A DNA stretch of 9,699 nt, taken from JAPHTQ01 sp046484535. Its GTDB lineage: Bacteria > Pseudomonadota > Gammaproteobacteria > Thiohalomonadales > Thiohalomonadaceae. Positions within the stretch are counted from its first letter, which is position 1, and the number at the start of each line of letters is the position of its first letter. A model generated the notes under the pieces. It had not been told where the DNA came from, ran no database searches, and worked only from the letters and a program-made list of their open reading frames with translations. This document shows positions 7,496 to 9,699 of this stretch, piece after piece. The translations under genes and the position numbers were made by a program. The stretch covers positions 1-9,699 of the forward strand of contig JAWOIT010000082.1 of assembly GCA_046484535.1 (NCBI GenBank), written 5' to 3'.

Positions 7496-8339
7496 AGCGT
7501 TTCCGGTTGTCGTGGCTTTCGTTCCGGTCCTGGAACTGGTCGCCCTCCAGCCACTGAATCGCGCCGGTGGGGCATCGGGAGGTGGCCTTGGGGGTAACCG
7601 GCAGTCCGGACTCGTAGTGAATCAGGGGCAACTCGTCCTTCATTTCAATCAGTCCCGGCTCGGCATCGGCGGCGCATTTGCCGCAACCGTCGCAGCCGAC
7701 GGTGCAGAGCACGGTGACCGCCTCGCCGGCCAGCGGGGTGTTGCACTGCACCAGCAGTTTTTGGCTCAGCGGCAGGACCTCGAACAGATCCCGCGGACAG
7801 GCCTCGACGCAGTCGCCGCAGGCGGTGCACTTCTCGGTATCCACCGCGGGCAGGCCATTGTCGTTCATCACAATGGCGTCGAAATCGCAGGCGACCTCAC
7901 AGTCGGCCAGCCCCAGACAACCCCAGGAACAGCCCTTGCCGCCGCCGGAGACGACCGCCGCGGCGCGACACGATTCGAAACCGTCGTATTCGGCGATCTG
8001 GTAGGCCTGCGCCTCGCCACCGGCGCAGTGCAGGCGCGCCACCCGCTTTTCCGCCTCGCCGGCATCCACGCCGAGGTAATCGGCGATGGCGTCGATATCG
8101 TCGGCGCCGGCGACGGTGCACTCGCTCGGTTTGACCTCATCGCTCACCAGTTTCTGCGCAAACGGCAGACAGCCCGGCTCACCGCAGGCGCCGCAGTTGG
8201 TGCCGGGTAGCAGCTCCTCGGTGTGCGCCAGGCGCGGGTCTTCCTCCACCTTCAGCAGCCGGTAGGCCACTGCGAGGATGAGACCGAAGAACAGGCCGAG
8301 GCCTGTCATGATCGCCGGTGCTGTCAGAAACTCGTTCAT
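7479..8339 (-). CDS. rnfB: RnfB, iron-sulfur subunit of the Rnf complex (long, multi-ferredoxin type)
   Basis: RnfB takes electrons from (or gives them to) soluble ferredoxin and is anchored to the membrane by its N-terminus. The 286-residue protein is longer than the roughly 190 residues of enterobacterial RsxB and resembles the long clostridial type. Layout: membrane helix (about 8-28); Fe-S domain with Cys49, 52, 57, 74; a double-cluster ferredoxin unit (Cys137, 141, 147, 151 in GCSWGCLGLADCEVAC, and Cys171, 174, 177, 181); and a second ferredoxin unit with Cys216, 219, 222 and Cys256. That last unit lacks the fourth cysteine of its first motif (Ala226) and the first three of its second motif, so it should hold one cluster. 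A hydrophilic tail follows (265-286). The ATG at 8339 is preceded by GGTGA at 9 bases, inside the end of repeat element C. The stop lies within the start of the next gene. Confidence 0.96.
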   Translation of the reverse strand: MNEFLTAPAIMTGLGLFFGLILAVAYRLLKVEEDPRLAHTEELLPGTNCGACGEPGCLPFAQKLVSDEVKPSECTVAGADDIDAIADYLGVDAGEAEKRVARLHCAGGEAQAYQIAEYDGFESCRAAAVVSGGGKGCSWGCLGLADCEVACDFDAIVMNDNGLPAVDTEKCTACGDCVEACPRDLFEVLPLSQKLLVQCNTPLAGEAVTVLCTVGCDGCGKCAADAEPGLIEMKDELPLIHYESGLPVTPKATSRCPTGAIQWLEGDQFQDRNESHDNRKRYAQLH

Positions 8340-8348
8340 AAAAATCTT

Positions 8349-8353
8349 TCACC
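8349..8353 (-). promoter_or_regulatory. Likely ribosome binding site of rnfB, supplied by the arm end of element C
   Basis: On the minus strand GGTGA precedes the rnfB ATG by 9 bases (AAGATTTTT). It is the only Shine-Dalgarno-like match near this start. Four of its five bases are the terminal GGTG of repeat element C, so the repeat appears to contribute the translation signal. If the stem forms in the mRNA, the site would be partly at the base of the stem. Confidence 0.5.
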
Positions 8354-8482
8354 GCAAAGGCGCAAAGGGCGCAAAGTGAGAATACAGCGCGTGCTCTGAG
8401 CGTATTTACTGTCCCGGTTGGCGGTGTCAGCTTGGTGTTTCACAATCAAGTAGACCTTTGTGTACTCTGCGCCTTTGCGGTG
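8350..8482. repeat. Intergenic inverted-repeat element C (133 bp, MITE-like), between the upstream PFOR-like gene and rnfB
   Basis: Arms 8350-8376 and 8456-8482 face each other and match at 23 of 27 positions. The 8350-8376 arm is identical over all 27 bases to the reverse complement of the 1394-1420 arm of element A, which ties the copies to one family. The 79-bp interior is unrelated to those of A and B. The element begins only 2 bp after the stop codon of the upstream gene and ends 10 bp before the rnfB start, so it occupies almost the entire gap. In the transcription direction the stem is followed, after AAAGA, by five T residues just before the rnfB ATG. No gene is present. Confidence 0.9.
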
Positions 8483-8484
8483 AA

Positions 8485-9699
8485 TCAATTGAATTTTGCC
8501 GCGCGTTGCTTGAGCTCGTCGAGGTTCGGTTCCGAAGCATCCCACGGCGCCCCCGGATGAATGCACTTGGAGGGGCAGATCTCCGCCGCCTCGACCATCT
8601 GGGCAAAGGTTCCGGTGTTGAGGTCGCCGAGGATCGCCTGATTACTCTCGTCGTAGATGAACATCAGCGGGTTGATCGCCAGGCAGTCATTGCAGGTGGT
8701 GCAGAGCGGGGTGTCGATCCAAGGCTCTTCGACCAGTTCATCTTCCTCCTCTTCCGGCGCGGTGTCGGTAACAGCCTCTTCCTCGTGTTCCGCTTGCGGC
8801 TGTTCCGGTTTCGCTGCAGGAGCAACGCTCTTGAGTGCCGGGCGGGGGCCGCCGACTGAGAAGTCCATGCCCATCAGTACGTCGGTGAGGCGTCCCATCA
8901 CCTCGCCGGCCGCCTCGGCGCGTGTCTGGGCCAGCTGCTCCTCGTACTCGGCTTTTATCGCTTCAATCTGCTCAGCGGCATTGGCTTCGATCTCTTCTCG
9001 GGTCCGTGCGACGGCCCGGTCGATGTGCTTGTTCCTGACACCGGCCATCTCCTGCAGGCTGTGCCAGAAATTGAGACGGTCGCGGCATGCCTGGATCAGG
9101 GCGCGGGAGATCACCACGCGGTACAGCACGCCACCGCTCCCGACAGCCCAAATGAAGGGGACATGTTTGTGCACCTCCTCCTCGGGCAGTTGCAGAAATT
9201 CGGCCACCGGCGTCAGGTCGGTCGAGTCGCAGCTGTTCGGTACCACGGCGAAGTGATGGTGCAGGCGCGGAATCAGCAGGGCGTAGTCGGCGAAGGTGAA
9301 GGCCAGCTCAGTTTCAGTCTGGCTGCCGGTTTCATCGATATAGGTGAACGGATGGAGGGGCCAATCCTGCTCCGGCTGGGGGTTACCGCTGAAGTCCATA
9401 CGGTCGGCAAAGGCGTCACCGGCGGCGGGGTTGATGTGGAAGAAGGGGTGTACCCGACCTTCCAGCGCCGCGCCCGCTACCAGCCAGGCGTTCAGCCCCA
9501 GGTCCTGACCGGTGGGGCGCAGGCCGATGTTGATCAGGTGCAGGCTGGTGCGGGTGGCGTTGAGGGCGCTGATGTAGCGCTGCAGAAGATGCTGGTGGCG
9601 TGCCGCCGAGGCCTGCGAGACCACCGCCTGGCGGTGGCTGATGCCGAGATAACCCAATTCCAGACGGTAGTTCTGGAACGGGTCTTCGTCGGGCCGGGC
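8485..9699 (-). CDS. C-terminal part of a second PFOR-like protein with acidic linker and C-terminal ferredoxin module
   Basis: The frame is open through the window edge, giving 404 C-terminal residues (numbered from the edge); the true start is outside. Residues about 18-100 match the end of the PFOR TPP domain (GISHRQAVVSQASAARHQHLL; PFFHINPAAG; GNPQPEQDW) and align with residues about 1275-1370 of the 1523-residue protein downstream. The next region (FADYALLIPRL to NFWHSLQEMAG) and a coiled coil (about 225-270, IKAEYEEQLAQ) also match that protein, so the two are paralogues. Unlike the other, this one continues with a Pro/Glu-rich acidic linker (about 295-326) and a small ferredoxin module: Cys333, 336, 339 in CTTCNDC, and Cys375 in ICPSKC. 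The position where PFOR has its fourth proximal-cluster cysteine (the SHCIAHG region) has none here. It is probably an electron-transfer protein working with RnfB; the function is inferred. Confidence 0.85.
   Translation of the reverse strand, partial: ARPDEDPFQNYRLELGYLGISHRQAVVSQASAARHQHLLQRYISALNATRTSLHLINIGLRPTGQDLGLNAWLVAGAALEGRVHPFFHINPAAGDAFADRMDFSGNPQPEQDWPLHPFTYIDETGSQTETELAFTFADYALLIPRLHHHFAVVPNSCDSTDLTPVAEFLQLPEEEVHKHVPFIWAVGSGGVLYRVVISRALIQACRDRLNFWHSLQEMAGVRNKHIDRAVARTREEIEANAAEQIEAIKAEYEEQLAQTRAEAAGEVMGRLTDVLMGMDFSVGGPRPALKSVAPAAKPEQPQAEHEEEAVTDTAPEEEEDELVEEPWIDTPLCTTCNDCLAINPLMFIYDESNQAILGDLNTGTFAQMVEAAEICPSKCIHPGAPWDASEPNLDELKQRAAKFN

Noticed and set aside
8403..8430. Possible sigma-70 promoter for rnfB inside element C (CTGACA, 16-bp spacer, TAAATA on the minus strand)
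   Set aside because: The -35 is reasonable but the -10 matches only about three of six positions, and the interior is not conserved among the copies. Too weak to call.
1279..8482. CRISPR array suggested by repeated CGCAAAG arms
   Set aside because: The arms occur as inverted pairs at three distant gaps, not as regularly spaced direct repeats, and no cas gene is present.

Overview
The window reads as one segment of a single minus-strand operon from a high-GC proteobacterium. A gammaproteobacterial sulfur-oxidiser-type lineage is my best guess, but the assignment is tentative because no taxonomic marker gene is present. In transcription order (high to low coordinates) it holds: the C-terminal 404 residues of a very large PFOR-like protein with a C-terminal ferredoxin module (8485-9699, open at the window edge); rnfB (7479-8339); a complete 1523-residue PFOR-like protein (2924-7495); rnfC (1431-2762); rnfD (239-1261); and the first 80 codons of rnfG (1-242). 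The plus strand has no gene I can support.

RnfB, C, D and G are parts of the membrane-bound Rnf complex, which couples electron transfer between ferredoxin and NAD(H) to Na+ or H+ transport. The unusual point is that the rnf genes are interleaved with two giant relatives of pyruvate:ferredoxin oxidoreductase (PFOR). The complete one has the PFOR domain order: 2-oxoacid/transketolase-like N-terminal half, gamma domain, double [4Fe-4S] domain, and TPP-binding-like domain. However, the cysteines that hold the PFOR proximal cluster are gone, and the TPP/Mg motif is broken. It also carries extra insertions and a C-terminal coiled-coil extension that PFOR lacks. The upstream partner shares the same C-terminal region, then adds an acidic linker and a single-cluster ferredoxin module. 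My inference is that the pair is a non-canonical electron-transfer module that docks on Rnf and probably does not oxidise pyruvate.

All three true intergenic gaps (8340-8484, 2763-2923, 1262-1430) are almost filled by a 133-142 bp element. Each element is bounded by inverted 27-bp arms made of three CGCAAAG heptamers, with unrelated interiors. The elements start only 2-10 bp after the upstream stop codon. The other two gene junctions overlap by 17 bp (rnfB into the PFOR-like gene) and 4 bp (rnfD into rnfG) and carry no element. RnfB is also unusual: its last double-cluster ferredoxin unit has lost exactly the four cysteines that would hold one of the two clusters and kept the four that hold the other.
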